From contig JABAQM010000001.1 of the NCBI GenBank assembly GCA_019187105.1, positions 1,860,001 to 1,924,000 of the forward strand: a DNA stretch of 64,000 nucleotides, in the 5' to 3' direction. The notes under the pieces were generated by a model, which worked only from the letters and a program-made list of their open reading frames with translations, made no database searches and had not been told where the DNA came from. Positions 16,710 to 26,043 of the stretch are shown piece after piece. The DNA comes from Fimbriimonadaceae bacterium. Its GTDB lineage: Bacteria > Armatimonadota > Fimbriimonadia > Fimbriimonadales > Fimbriimonadaceae. A program made the translations under genes and the position numbers. Positions within the stretch are counted from its first letter, which is position 1. Each line of letters begins with the position of its first letter.

Positions 16710-18416
16710 ATGCCCGTTGGCCGCTTCCTCCTGTGTCTTCACAGCCATATGCCTTATGTGCTGTCCCATGGCACGTCGCCACACGGGACGGACTGGCTGA
16801 ACGAGTCGGCTGCCGAGTGCTACCTGCCTATTCTCGATGCTCTCGACCGGCTGCTACACCAAGGCATCCGCCCTCGGTGGACCATCAACATCAGCCCCAT
16901 CCTCGCCGAGCAGCTCGACGATCCCACCTTCAAGGATGGATTCGAGTTCTACTGCCAGGAAAAGGTGGATTTCGCGCGACTGGACCAGGAGAAGTTTCGT
17001 ACCGAAGGGCCCCTTTGGATGGAAGGCCTCTCGGCGATGTGGCAGCGGGTGTACAGCCGCGCGCTGACTCAATTCCGCCACCAATGGGGACGATCCATTT
17101 GCGAGGGCTTTCGGCATTTTCAGGACGAGGGTTCGATCGAGGTGATCACGTGCGGGGCCACCCACGGGTACTTCCCCCTGCTCGGAACCGACGAATCCGT
17201 TCAGGCGCAGGTGAAAATCGGGGTTGAAACGTATCGCAAGCGGTTCGGACGCCAGCCGAGGGGCATCTGGCTGCCGGAGTGCGCGTACCGGCCCCGGTAC
17301 GAGTGGAAATCGCCGATCGACGAATCAGAGCCGGCTTGGCCCCGTAAAGGGGTCGAGGAGTTTCTCGCTGAGAACGGGCTTGAGTATTTCTTCGTTGACA
17401 GCCATATGATTCGCGGCGGAGAGCCCTTGGGAACGTACGCCGCCAATTTTCCTCAGCTTGCGGAGCTTTTTGCTCGCAGCAAAAAGATGTTCACCCCGCC
17501 GGCGGAGCTTCGCAGCGAGTACGAGCATTATGCGCTGAAGAACGATGTGGTCTGCATGGCGAGGGATCCGCAAACCACGGTACGGGTCTGGTCGGGCGAC
17601 GTCGGCTATCCGGGCTCCCCCTGCTATCTGGAGTTTCATAAGCAACTGTATCCGGGCCGTCTTCGCTACTGGTCCATTGGAACTGACAAGGCCGATCTTG
17701 GCGCGAAGCCGGCATACGATCCGTGGGAGGCGTTCGAGTCGATCGGGCAGAACGCGGAAGACTTTGTGAACTTGGTGAAGTCGACGATGGCGCAGTACAA
17801 GGGCGCAGCCGACCGAACCGGAACGCTCGTCGCGATGTATGACACCGAGCTCTTTGGCCACTGGTGGTGGGAGGGACCAGAGTTCCTCTATGAATCGGCA
17901 CGGCTCATGGCCGCCGATCCCGATCTTGAGTGCGTGACGGGAGGCGACCTGCTCGATCAAGAACCGCCACGGCACACCATTACGTTGCCCGAAGGCTCAT
18001 GGGGCGAGGGTGGCTACCACTACATCTGGATCAATGGAGACAATTTCTGGACCTGGCAGCAGCTTTATCCAGCCGAGAAGAAGCTGCGAGAGATGGCGCA
18101 GAACTATGCCGGCGGTCCCGCGCAGGCGATCGTCGAACAGGCCGCTCGCGAGCTCCTGCTGGCCGAGGCCAGCGACTGGCAGTTCCTGATCTCCACATGG
18201 GCTGCACGCGACTATGCCGAAGTGAGGTTCACCGACCACATTGAGCGCTTCGAGCGTCTAGCTAAAATGGCAGATCGAGTTCACGCCGGCGGTGCGCTGG
18301 ATGCAGAAGAACTGCGGTTCCTGGCGGAATGCCAAACCAAGGACGCGGCTTTCGCTGAGATAGACCTCGGCTGGTGGTCGAAGCTCGATAGACCCTTACA
18401 ACTAAGCGCAACATGA
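16710..18416 (+). CDS. GH57 1,4-alpha-glucan branching enzyme (predicted)
   Basis: A 568-aa cytoplasmic protein of glycoside hydrolase family 57. Conserved regions are visible: CLHSHMPYV (region 1), GIWLPECAYRP with the nucleophile Glu at 190, and MYDTELFGHWWWEG with the acid/base Asp at 378, followed by the C-terminal helical domain with FLISTWAARDYAE. The order, the WLPEC(A/G)Y motif and the length match GH57 branching enzymes, which introduce alpha-1,6 branches into glycogen; hydrolase activity cannot be excluded. The following lipoprotein gene overlaps its stop (ATGA). Confidence 0.87.
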   Translation: MPVGRFLLCLHSHMPYVLSHGTSPHGTDWLNESAAECYLPILDALDRLLHQGIRPRWTINISPILAEQLDDPTFKDGFEFYCQEKVDFARLDQEKFRTEGPLWMEGLSAMWQRVYSRALTQFRHQWGRSICEGFRHFQDEGSIEVITCGATHGYFPLLGTDESVQAQVKIGVETYRKRFGRQPRGIWLPECAYRPRYEWKSPIDESEPAWPRKGVEEFLAENGLEYFFVDSHMIRGGEPLGTYAANFPQLAELFARSKKMFTPPAELRSEYEHYALKNDVVCMARDPQTTVRVWSGDVGYPGSPCYLEFHKQLYPGRLRYWSIGTDKADLGAKPAYDPWEAFESIGQNAEDFVNLVKSTMAQYKGAADRTGTLVAMYDTELFGHWWWEGPEFLYESARLMAADPDLECVTGGDLLDQEPPRHTITLPEGSWGEGGYHYIWINGDNFWTWQQLYPAEKKLREMAQNYAGGPAQAIVEQAARELLLAEASDWQFLISTWAARDYAEVRFTDHIERFERLAKMADRVHAGGALDAEELRFLAECQTKDAAFAEIDLGWWSKLDRPLQLSAT

Positions 18417-19372
18417 AGCCAAAGGTTCTGACCTATTCTGCGATCGCTTTGCTTGGTGCCACCCTTGCCGGATGTCAGGGCCGAAAGCCCGAAGATACGT
18501 CCACAGGCAAGGACCAGGTGACCGTGAAGGCCGACGAGGCCACGGTTCCCAAGCCGGCGCCACCGACTCCCGAAGGCAAACGGGAGAGCGTGATGAACGA
18601 AGCGGCGAAGGAGACCGGCGTCGATCCTGCAAAGATCAAGGAATTCGGAACCAAGCCGATGCCGATCAAGCCGATCGCGAAAGCGGGCACCAAAGGCTGG
18701 AAGGGTACGGACCTCTCCCCCAAGGAGATCGGCAAGAAGATCGACGACGCGATTGCCAATTTGAAGCAGCTCGACGGCGGTGGGCTGCTATTACTGGATA
18801 TTCCCGAAGGCAAGGGCGAGGCACGAACAGCGCTCAAGGTCGTCAACCCCAGCAAGTACATGATCCAGTACAACATCGTGCCGACCTTGTCCGAAAACCA
18901 CACCCTGGTCGCCGATGGCGAAGCGAAGGCGGAAGCCTTCCGGCAACAGTGGACGAATCCGATGCCGATCGATGCCAAGGGCAAGGCATGGGAAGCCAGT
19001 ACCATTGTCGAACGCTGGCCCGAAGAGTTCCAGCGCATCATGTTTATGCCCCTGGCGGACCGCCAGCCCGTGTGGGAGAAGCTGCTTACCGGCCTCCAAC
19101 GCGGTGATTCCGGGTATCGCTCGAAGCTGGAGAAACAGGACTTCACCTGGAAGGGCCATACCAAGCCTTACTATCGCGTGGTGGCGACCCGTCCCACCGA
19201 CAAGGCCGAAATGGAGATTTTTGTGGACGGCGTCGCGTTTGTGCCGTTAACGATCATTGTCAAACGCGAAGTCGAAGGAAAGCCCCACAAGGTCCAATGG
19301 CAGGCCCAGTGGAAGTTCGGCGCCTCGTGGGAAGACAAGTGGTTCGTGATTCCGACGAAGCCCAAGTCCTAG
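18413..19372 (+). CDS. Lipoprotein of unknown function
   Basis: 319 aa with a lipoprotein signal (SAIALLGATLAGC), so Cys21 would be lipidated. A low-complexity Lys/Pro/Thr linker follows (residues 22-60), then a folded domain of about 250 residues (GGLLLLDIPEGKGEARTALKV, FQRIMFMPLADRQPVWEKL) that I cannot assign. Its ATG overlaps the stop of the GH57 gene, so it is translationally coupled to a cytoplasmic enzyme although it is itself exported. Confidence 0.75.
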   Translation: MKPKVLTYSAIALLGATLAGCQGRKPEDTSTGKDQVTVKADEATVPKPAPPTPEGKRESVMNEAAKETGVDPAKIKEFGTKPMPIKPIAKAGTKGWKGTDLSPKEIGKKIDDAIANLKQLDGGGLLLLDIPEGKGEARTALKVVNPSKYMIQYNIVPTLSENHTLVADGEAKAEAFRQQWTNPMPIDAKGKAWEASTIVERWPEEFQRIMFMPLADRQPVWEKLLTGLQRGDSGYRSKLEKQDFTWKGHTKPYYRVVATRPTDKAEMEIFVDGVAFVPLTIIVKREVEGKPHKVQWQAQWKFGASWEDKWFVIPTKPKS

Positions 19373-19380
19373 GCGCGGTC

Positions 19381-20004
19381 CTACTGGGCTTTGACGTCTC
19401 GGTAGATCATCCAGCCGTTGAGCCCGCCTTCGGATTTGGCGCCGACAAACATGGGCTTCGACTTATCCAGGAACAGTCGCATCTTCCGGTCTCTGCCCCC
19501 AAACTCGGCGACAAGCTCGCGCACGTCTTGGCCTTCCCAGGACGTCGTCTTCCCCATCGACCACGTCAGCTTGAACTCTGCCGGCGGTTCGAGAAGGTAG
19601 CTCACGATCTTGGTTTTTTCCAGGAACGAGATCGCCAGCCCTCCTGACACCTCCCAACCGGGCGAGGTGTTTTCTCTCGGAATGACCGAATCAGTGGTCG
19701 TGCGGCCGTCGGGCCAGGTGCTGTTCACCATCTTTCCGTCGGCAACGTAGTTGGGCGCCAGATTTCCCGGACGATCCTCTTTTGGCTTGTGGTTCGATGC
19801 CTTGGTTACTTTGAGGTCGAACATGCCCTTACCCGTCCAAACGAGTTTTTGGGTGTATTCGCCAGGAAAAAGGCCACTGTCATCGTGGTGCTCGATCGTC
19901 GCCTCGAAACGCTTCAGGCCTGCATAGAACTGCTGGGCCCCTTTGAGAAGCGAGACGGCTTCCTGTGAGGATCCGATGGTTGCGGCAGCGAGCAGGGCAA
20001 GCAT
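19381..20004 (-). CDS. Exported LolA-like/DUF2092-like protein
   Basis: A 207-aa protein with a short signal (MLALLAAATIGSSQ) and a beta-rich body: KRFEATIEHHDDSGLFPGEYTQKLVWTGKGMFDLKV, resembling the LolA/LppX half-barrel (outer-membrane lipoprotein carrier-like) fold by pattern. The role is unknown. The ATG lies 6 nt after TAACCT, predicting leaderless mRNA. Convergent with the lipoprotein gene; only 8 nt separate the stops. Confidence 0.7.
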   Translation of the reverse strand: MLALLAAATIGSSQEAVSLLKGAQQFYAGLKRFEATIEHHDDSGLFPGEYTQKLVWTGKGMFDLKVTKASNHKPKEDRPGNLAPNYVADGKMVNSTWPDGRTTTDSVIPRENTSPGWEVSGGLAISFLEKTKIVSYLLEPPAEFKLTWSMGKTTSWEGQDVRELVAEFGGRDRKMRLFLDKSKPMFVGAKSEGGLNGWMIYRDVKAQ

Positions 20005-20010
20005 AATGGC

Positions 20011-20016
20011 AGGTTA
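20011..20016 (-). promoter_or_regulatory. -10 box TAACCT, 6 nt before ATG (leaderless)
   Basis: The minus strand reads TAACCT, gccatt, ATG. Same spacing as the other leaderless candidates. Confidence 0.45.
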
Positions 20017-20045
20017 CGACGAGAGGGGGTATCGGGGTTGCGGAA

Positions 20046-20726
20046 CTACTTGCGGCTTGACAGTTCCCGAATGCAAATGGGCGCGTAAGGCGATATACAG
20101 CCTTTCGAAGTCGGATAGTCCTTGAAGGCTCCGAGCTTCTCGCCGATTGCGATCGCCCGCTCCCGGTGTTCGGCAAATTCGACGCCGATCATGGATAGCG
20201 CATAGTTCATCGTCCATTGAACAGGAACAGGCGCTGAACCCATCTCGCCTTCGATGCGATCGAGGAGTGAAGGCAGGTCCAGCCCTTCGGGGTCCTTCAT
20301 GACTCGCTCGGTTGTCAGGCTCCAAGCGGCACGGCTGGGCCCAATCTCGCTGGCGGCCATCCACTTTTCCCGAAGGTTCTCCTTTTCGGGATGCGGTTTG
20401 ACCACGTTGGTCATCAGCCACTCGGCAAGCTGGGAGTTCATCGTCCCTGGCGCAAAGGGGACCTCTCGGACCATCTGGTCGAGCAGCTCGGCCGTAAGCT
20501 GCTTGGGCTTCATGATCTGCGTGGCCAGTAGCATCGCATCCCAGTTGCCCGTCGCCCAAAGAGCCAGCCCGAGCTCGTGGTCGGTCTTGATCCGTTTCGC
20601 CAGGTTGCGCAGGTCGCCCATTTGCGCACCAAACTGGTTCTCGCCCACACCGTTCTTGGCGTTGATCTTGCGCATTTTCTCGGTTCCGAGAGCGCGAAGC
20701 TCGGCCATGGCCTCGTCAAGTGTCAT
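20046..20726 (-). CDS. DNA alkylation repair protein, AlkD-like HEAT repeat
   Basis: About 226 aa, helical throughout. It shows the DNA-alkylation-repair (DUF1061/AlkD-like) pattern: LRALGTEKMRKINAKNGVGENQFGAQMGDLRNLAKRIKTDHELGLALWATGNWDAMLLA, then MVREVPF and the Trp-containing MASEIGPSRAAWSL region. AlkD-type glycosylases excise N3- and N7-alkyl purines, but not all homologues are active. ATG at 20726 is preferred, with TACTCT 7 nt upstream; a TTG at 20750 is an alternative. Confidence 0.75.
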   Translation of the reverse strand: MTLDEAMAELRALGTEKMRKINAKNGVGENQFGAQMGDLRNLAKRIKTDHELGLALWATGNWDAMLLATQIMKPKQLTAELLDQMVREVPFAPGTMNSQLAEWLMTNVVKPHPEKENLREKWMAASEIGPSRAAWSLTTERVMKDPEGLDLPSLLDRIEGEMGSAPVPVQWTMNYALSMIGVEFAEHRERAIAIGEKLGAFKDYPTSKGCISPYAPICIRELSSRK

Positions 20727-20759
20727 AGGTTCGAGAGTACCGAAGGTCAATAGAGTGGT

Positions 20760-21290
20760 TTATGACGTGGGCTCCAGGCTGTTGAGCCATTCTTGGGTTT
20801 GCCGCGCGTTACGCAGCATGATCATATATCGACCCGTCGCTGCCCAGTGGCGCATCCGACGCCGCTTGTTCGCAAAGCTCTTGAAGTGCCAAAGGATAAT
20901 GGAATCGCGGGAGAGGGCCACGCGAAAGGATTCGATATTGCCGTTGCAGACTGGCTGCTTATCGACAGCCCGTCTTAAGGTCCGGCCGACAAGCCTCGCA
21001 AGCGACAGCCAGCGGGGGTAATCAAGGCCAATGATGAGCTCGACCCTTTGGAGAGGAATGTCCAGCCACTTCGCGTACGCGGTATCGAGAATCCACTCTT
21101 CTTGGTTGCAGATCGCTTCTATTCTTCTCGCCTGCTCTTCGAGCGGCACTTCGATCCAGCCGGGGTCCCAGGTGAGGTCGTCGACCGAGTGCCAGGGAAT
21201 GCCGGTTCTCAGGCTGATCTCCTTGGCAAGCGTGGTCTTGCCGGATCCGGTGACGCCGTAGATGAGGATGCGGCGTGGGGGGTCTGGCAT
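20760..21290 (-). CDS. Adenylate-kinase-like P-loop ATPase
   Basis: About 176 aa. P-loop ILIYGVTGSGKTTLAKEI near the N-terminus, a DDLTWDPGW segment as in 'DNA topology modulation protein'/FlaR-type small kinases, then WILDTAYAKWLDIPLQRVELIIGLDYP (Walker-B-like) and a basic C-terminus. The substrate is unknown. ATG at 21290 follows TAAACT by 6 nt; an in-frame GTG at 21293 is less likely. Its stop lies 33 nt before the start of the AlkD-like gene. Confidence 0.75.
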   Translation of the reverse strand: MPDPPRRILIYGVTGSGKTTLAKEISLRTGIPWHSVDDLTWDPGWIEVPLEEQARRIEAICNQEEWILDTAYAKWLDIPLQRVELIIGLDYPRWLSLARLVGRTLRRAVDKQPVCNGNIESFRVALSRDSIILWHFKSFANKRRRMRHWAATGRYMIMLRNARQTQEWLNSLEPTS

Positions 21291-21296
21291 CACTGG

Positions 21297-21302
21297 AGTT
21301 TA
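21297..21302 (-). promoter_or_regulatory. -10 box TAAACT with -35 TTGTCC (leaderless)
   Basis: The minus strand reads TTGTCC, 16 nt, TAAACT, then ccagtg and ATG. This member of the set has a plausible -35 element at a good distance. Confidence 0.5.
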
Positions 21303-21617
21303 GACTCGGGTAATCATTGGACAAACAGGCATGGGCTTTGTCGAGGGTGCCCGGCCGCCAACGATGGATGACATCAAGGCTCTCTTTGAGAGACCCGGAG
21401 ATTCAGTGCCTGACGAAGGTGTGCTGCTCGCGATATCGAGAAGAACCCGACTGCTAAAGTGGAGCATGAAGCTCCGAATGCGAGGCTAGAGAGATTCCAG
21501 ACATCCGACGCAACTAGCGCGGCATCTCAACCGACGATGAGGCAAACAGTCGGCGAACGGGACGGGCGTTGCCGCCCGCCTAACCAGGCAGGCTGATTCC
21601 TTCTTTGCGTTTTCACC
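21303..21617. other. Intergenic stretch, no supported gene
   Basis: Between the kinase-like gene and the small membrane protein. It holds one short plus-strand ORF at 21331-21489 (52 codons, MGFVEGARPPTMDDIKALFE...) that has no visible ribosome site or family; it could be a remnant or a small gene. Nothing else was recognised. Confidence 0.4.
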
Positions 21618-21881
21618 TTACCTTCTGAGCCTGTGTACCTGGTCGCGTATCATCGCGACCCAGTGGAGGCTGAGCCAGAAGAAGCTACTGCACAGGATGA
21701 AGATTGCGGCGCCGAGCACCGTGCTTGGAGCGCCAGCCAAGACGAGAAGCGGGCACGCCACTAGCGCCGAAGCGAATATCGCCAGGGTTCCTCCGACACA
21801 TCGCGCACAGTGGCCCCACTTGGATCGCGTTGACCGCATTCTGTCCTCGGGCGGCGCATCGTCCTGGCACTTACATCCCAT
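21618..21881 (-). CDS. Small Cys-containing membrane protein
   Basis: 87 aa: a polar Cys-rich start (MGCKCQDD), a CARC pair near residue 27, two transmembrane helices (about 30-52 and 55-75) and a basic tail. It begins 4 nt after the stop of the large TSP1-repeat membrane protein and must be in the same operon. It may assist or interact with that protein (inference). No family recognised. Confidence 0.6.
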   Translation of the reverse strand: MGCKCQDDAPPEDRMRSTRSKWGHCARCVGGTLAIFASALVACPLLVLAGAPSTVLGAAIFILCSSFFWLSLHWVAMIRDQVHRLRR

Positions 21882-21885
21882 CGTC

Positions 21886-23640
21886 TTATTGATTCGGGCA
21901 AAGAATTGCGTGCAGAATCACCAGCAAGGACAGGATGACGCCTCCCCATAGCACGAGGACAATTGCTCCCAGGAAGCAGCCCGGGTGGCCCATAAGTGAA
22001 AGGATTACCCCTAGCACGGCAGCGGCCAGGTTGATGCCAGAAAGAATCAACATGAGCAGCCGTAGCCAACCGCATCCATCGGCCCGACCGGGAACGCACA
22101 AGAAGGCCCAGATGGCCATCAGCACGAGGCAGACAATCGCGGCAACGAGGCAGATCCAGAGCATGACCTGGATCGTTCCCGCGACGGCGAGACCCGCTGG
22201 CCAAGTTACGCCAAGCGCCAGCCCTACAATAGCAGATACGATCGCCTTGTCGAGCATGCAGAAGGTGATCAGCGTGAAGATCGCGGTGAGAGAGACGAGA
22301 CCGACAATCACCCAAAAGAAAATGCAGCAGGGATCGCACGTCACGTCGCTTGAGCAGCGCCTCGTTTCGACGAGATCTGGGCAAGGACGGCCACCAGGGG
22401 AAGGCTGAGTGATCACCGTGCGGGATCGACTCTGCAAGCCGTCGACGCAAGGCCCAAATGCCGAGAACTCCGACACAACGCAGTCGGTGGGCTGTTGGCG
22501 ACATCGCCGGCGCTGAGTCAATGGAGGACAAGGACTACCTCCGTTCTGGGGCTGGACGATGATCCGTCTGGTCCGCGTGCGGAATCCATCGATGCACCTA
22601 CTCCAAGGTGTAAACCGCGAGACCCGGCAGTCGACCCGTCCAGGGTCTTCGTCGCCCGTCCCGCCGCAAGAGAAGGTCGCCGTTGCTTCTCCGATACAAT
22701 TGTTCGAATCCACGACGAGCGCGGAATAGGTTGTGTTGACTGCCTCGTTAGCGGCATAGCCGATGTCCACCGACAGCGGATTATCCGTTCGGGGATCGCC
22801 GTTTGCGTCCACGAGAATGGCGGGATCGCCCGCTCCAGACTGGCTTTCGGTCCAGCGCAAGACACTAACGGCTCCGCCATCTGGCGCGAGCACTCTCAGG
22901 GAGTAGGTACCGCTGGGGGAATCGGTGCAGGTGAGGTTCGCGGAAGGGAAGGATTGGCCATCGGACGACCTGGTAATCGCAATCTCAACATCCGCTAGAC
23001 AGGGCCCGCACTGAATCTGAAGATCGCGTACATCGGGCGGACAACCATTGTCGGCACAGGTCGCCTCGACGGCAACGATTCGGAAACATTCGAATGACTT
23101 TAGCTCCGTCCCGACACCGGGGTCCCCTTCTCGGAGCAAGAGCGTCCAGGTCTCGCCGGTGATTGCGGCACTGCCGGTAACTTGGGCTCCGTCGCTGTTG
23201 GTGACGATGACGGTGACACCCGTGCAGTTCGTAGCGGCGCCTATTATGTTGAGTTGCGAGAGTCCTCCACTTGCTGCCACCGTGCCATGTAGCTCAAGAA
23301 CGGTTATGGAGCAAGGCAGCGCTTGGCAATCGACAGTTAAAGTGTTCGGATCGACTTGAAGGCTGGTGGATGAGCCATCGAAGCATGAAAGCTCGATAAT
23401 CAGTTGTTGCCCACAGTCGATAGCACCTGCCCTAATGTCTTCAGGTATGTCGAACGATCTAGACCAGGTCGTGCCGGTCAACTGAGCGTTAGTAAGCGCT
23501 AGGAGCTCAGCGGTATCGGCGTGAATAACCCGTAACTGCAGCGAGCCTGCGCATTCATCACAGGCCCCGCTAACCTCCAGCCTGATGATCTGCCCGGCTC
23601 CGTCCTGATACGCAATCGCCGAAATAGCGCTTGTCGCCAT
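21886..23640 (-). CDS. Membrane protein with two thrombospondin type 1-like repeats
   Basis: 584 aa starting MATSAISAIAYQDGAG, with no signal peptide. Residues 1-335 are Thr/Ser/Cys-rich beta domains with repeated paired Cys (CDECAGSL, DCQALPCSITVLEL, QIQCGPCLADVEI). Two tandem 44-residue repeats follow at 337-380 and 386-429. Each has the TSP1 pattern FxxWxxC, RTRTR, QPxxGGxPCP and RRC; the second Trp is Phe in repeat 2. The rest, from about 440 to 582, is made of five or so transmembrane helices. The gene start is ATG with GAGG 9 nt upstream. TSP1 repeats usually mediate extracellular adhesion, so the missing signal peptide is odd; the N-terminal part may still be exported through the later membrane helices or another route. 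Function unknown. Confidence 0.72.
   Translation of the reverse strand: MATSAISAIAYQDGAGQIIRLEVSGACDECAGSLQLRVIHADTAELLALTNAQLTGTTWSRSFDIPEDIRAGAIDCGQQLIIELSCFDGSSTSLQVDPNTLTVDCQALPCSITVLELHGTVAASGGLSQLNIIGAATNCTGVTVIVTNSDGAQVTGSAAITGETWTLLLREGDPGVGTELKSFECFRIVAVEATCADNGCPPDVRDLQIQCGPCLADVEIAITRSSDGQSFPSANLTCTDSPSGTYSLRVLAPDGGAVSVLRWTESQSGAGDPAILVDANGDPRTDNPLSVDIGYAANEAVNTTYSALVVDSNNCIGEATATFSCGGTGDEDPGRVDCRVSRFTPWSRCIDGFRTRTRRIIVQPQNGGSPCPPLTQRRRCRQQPTDCVVSEFSAFGPCVDGLQSRSRTVITQPSPGGRPCPDLVETRRCSSDVTCDPCCIFFWVIVGLVSLTAIFTLITFCMLDKAIVSAIVGLALGVTWPAGLAVAGTIQVMLWICLVAAIVCLVLMAIWAFLCVPGRADGCGWLRLLMLILSGINLAAAVLGVILSLMGHPGCFLGAIVLVLWGGVILSLLVILHAILCPNQ
22354..22632 (-). repeat. Two tandem TSP1-like coding repeats
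   Basis: Codons 337-429 of the membrane protein encode two 44-residue units separated by RQQPT. The units share spacing of four Cys and the GGxPCPxL segment, but have diverged at nucleotide level. Confidence 0.7.
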
Positions 23641-23792
23641 AGCACTTGCCTCGATTAAGCACAACTGATTCCGCACTGAAGGGACTATCCCCGTACGCAA
23701 CCTGCTTCTTGGCACTTAGGATAGCATTTCCTTGGCGAGATGCAACGGCATCTGGAGGGGCGGTGCCTGCCTCCCTCTCTGCTATGGCGGCA

Positions 23793-25319
23793 TTACCCGA
23801 CAGAACCTTCTAAGCTCACACCAAGTAACTTCTGAGCTTCCACTGCAAACTCCATCGGAAGCTCCCGGAAGACGTCCTTGCAGAAACCGCTCACGATCAT
23901 GTTCACCGCATCCTCGGTTGGGATGCCGCGCTGGTTGCAGTAAAAGATCTGGTCTTCCCCGATTTTCGAGGTCGAGGCTTCGTGCTCCACGGTCGCCGTC
24001 GGGTTCTTGACCTCGATATACGGGAACGTGTGGGCGCCGCAGCGATCGCCCATCAGCATCGAATCGCATTGGGAGTAGTTGCGGGCATTGTCAGCACCGG
24101 CGTTGATTTTAACGAGGCCGCGATAGGTGTTCTGCCCATTGCCGGCGGAAATGCCCTTGGCCACGATGGTCGACCGTGTGTTCTTGCCGATGTGGATCAT
24201 CTTCGTTCCGGTGTCGGCCTGCTGCTTGTTGGCGGTGAGGGCCACGCTATAGAATTCACCAATGCTGTTATCGCCTTTCAAGAGTACAGAAGGGTACTTC
24301 CAGGTGATCGCGGAACCCGTTTCAACCTGTGTCCAGGTGATTTTGGAGTTGTCGCCTTCGCATTTACCGCGCTTGGTGACGAAATTGAAGATCCCACCCT
24401 TGCCGTCCTTATCGCCTGGGTACCAGTTTTGGACGGTGGAGTACTTGATCGTCGCGTCCTTCTCGGCCACGAGCTCGACCACCGCGGCGTGCAGCTGGTT
24501 TTCGTCACGCATCGGGGCGGTGCAGCCTTCCAAGTAGCTGACGTAAGCCCCTTCGTCGGCGATGATGAGCGTCCTTTCGAATTGTCCGGTCTTGGCAGCA
24601 TTGATCCGGAAGTAGGTGCTCAGCTCCATCGGGCAACGGACGCCCTTAGGAACGTAAACGAAGCTTCCATCGCTAAAGACCGCGCTGTTGAGCGTCGCAT
24701 AGTAGTTGTCGCTGTACGGCACGACCGATCCCAAGTACTTCTGGACCAAGTCGGGATGCTCGATGATCGCCTCGCTCATCGAGCAGAAGATGATTCCCTC
24801 TGCTTTCAGTTTGTCCTTGAAGGTGGTGGCGACGGAGACGGAATCGAACACCGCATCGACGGCCACGTTCGCCATTGTTCCCGCGTGGGTTTCGGCCGCC
24901 CCCTGAACGTTCAGCAGCAGTTCCTGCTCCTTGATCGGGATGCCAAGCTTCTCGAAAGTGCGAAGCAACTCGGGGTCGGCGTCCTCCAGCGAATTGAGCT
25001 GCGGCATGTTCTTGGGCGCCGAGTAGTAGCTGATCGACTGAAGGTCGACCGGCTCGTATTTGACATTCGGCCACTGCGGCTCCTTCATCGACTGGAGATG
25101 CCGGTACGCCTTCAGGCGCCACTCGGTCATCCATTGCGGCTCGCCCTTCTTCTTGGATAGGGCAATCACGACCTCCTCGCTGAGGCCGGGAGCGAAGGTG
25201 TCCGATTCAAGTTCGGTGACGAAGCCTTCCTTGTATTCGCGGTCGGCCCATCGTTCAAGGAGAATATCGTTTTCGGAAGGGGCCTCGATTGGCCCGGCGG
25301 TTAGGGTTTCTTGGGACAT
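23793..25319 (-). CDS. sufB: Fe-S cluster assembly scaffold SufB
   Basis: 508 aa with highly conserved SufB blocks: [48 protein letters not shown] region, [19 protein letters not shown], and C-terminal [21 protein letters not shown]. SufB with SufC and SufD builds Fe-S clusters under stress or as the main system. ATG at 25319 opens the homologous region; upstream in-frame codons look non-coding. No sufC, sufD, sufS or sufU lies beside it, which is unusual because suf genes normally cluster. Confidence 0.95.
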   Translation of the reverse strand: MSQETLTAGPIEAPSENDILLERWADREYKEGFVTELESDTFAPGLSEEVVIALSKKKGEPQWMTEWRLKAYRHLQSMKEPQWPNVKYEPVDLQSISYYSAPKNMPQLNSLEDADPELLRTFEKLGIPIKEQELLLNVQGAAETHAGTMANVAVDAVFDSVSVATTFKDKLKAEGIIFCSMSEAIIEHPDLVQKYLGSVVPYSDNYYATLNSAVFSDGSFVYVPKGVRCPMELSTYFRINAAKTGQFERTLIIADEGAYVSYLEGCTAPMRDENQLHAAVVELVAEKDATIKYSTVQNWYPGDKDGKGGIFNFVTKRGKCEGDNSKITWTQVETGSAITWKYPSVLLKGDNSIGEFYSVALTANKQQADTGTKMIHIGKNTRSTIVAKGISAGNGQNTYRGLVKINAGADNARNYSQCDSMLMGDRCGAHTFPYIEVKNPTATVEHEASTSKIGEDQIFYCNQRGIPTEDAVNMIVSGFCKDVFRELPMEFAVEAQKLLGVSLEGSVG

Positions 25320-25403
25320 AAGCAGTGTTCGAACCATCCACCCGGCAGCACCGGCATCATGATTCGTCAATCTTTACTACGCCGTAAAGTTTACTTCGTC
25401 GAC

Positions 25404-25892
25404 CTACCCGTGGGCACAGAGCGTAGGCAGCGGAGCCCGGTTGCATTCGGTCTTGGGTGGGAAGGGGCCGAAGGGATCGCTGGAAAGGCGTGCGCCGATT
25501 CCCCAGTCGTCGTCCGGCTTCATGCCGCTGCGCACGGTGTAGAGATCGCCCGCCAGCAGGCGAAGCCACTCCTCATTTTCGAGGTCGAAACCGACCCTCT
25601 CAAGCTGGTTCGTCAGGTCGGTGACGCGGACACGTCGACCATAGGTAGCATCAAGCTCTTGGAGTGCGAAGCACCTGGCCTCGACGAGTGCGGGATGGGC
25701 GCCAGGGTTGAAGTCGGACAGATCCTCGTACAGGGACATCAGGTACTGCGACCACAGATCGCGCGCGGGTCCATCCAGCGTAGGACCGGACAAGGGGTTG
25801 CCCATCAAGCGCATGGCTGCCTCGAACGTCAGCTTTGCGCAGGAATCTTCTAAATCGTTGAGCAGACTGGGACAAATGCGATCATCGCCCAT
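25404..25892 (-). CDS. Hypothetical 162-aa soluble protein
   Basis: Mostly helical in its first 110 residues (LLNDLEDSCAKLTFEAAMRLMGNP, then VEARCFALQELDATYGRRVRVTDLTNQLERVGFDLENEEWLRLLAGDLY), with a Pro-rich, probably disordered tail. ATG at 25892 lies just downstream of an AT-rich region. It is upstream of sufB in the same direction, 84 nt away, and could be co-transcribed. No family recognised. Confidence 0.55.
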   Translation of the reverse strand: MGDDRICPSLLNDLEDSCAKLTFEAAMRLMGNPLSGPTLDGPARDLWSQYLMSLYEDLSDFNPGAHPALVEARCFALQELDATYGRRVRVTDLTNQLERVGFDLENEEWLRLLAGDLYTVRSGMKPDDDWGIGARLSSDPFGPFPPKTECNRAPLPTLCAHG

Positions 25893-26043
25893 GCGTAATT
25901 AACCCCGTAGAATTTGCGTCCCCACATTCATTATAGAATAGGTTTGCCGGTTTTAAGCTTTATTTTTTGAAAATGTGAACGAATCAGAGAAAGTTTTCCA
26001 CCGCCACTTCGGGCAGGGGTGGAACGTATGTCACAACGACGGA

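Noticed and set aside
21331-21489. 52-codon small gene
   Set aside because: Reads like protein but lacks a ribosome site, promoter at the usual spacing or family match; mentioned only within the gap entry.
23982-25160. 392-codon plus-strand ORF
   Set aside because: Antisense shadow of sufB, whose protein is strongly conserved.
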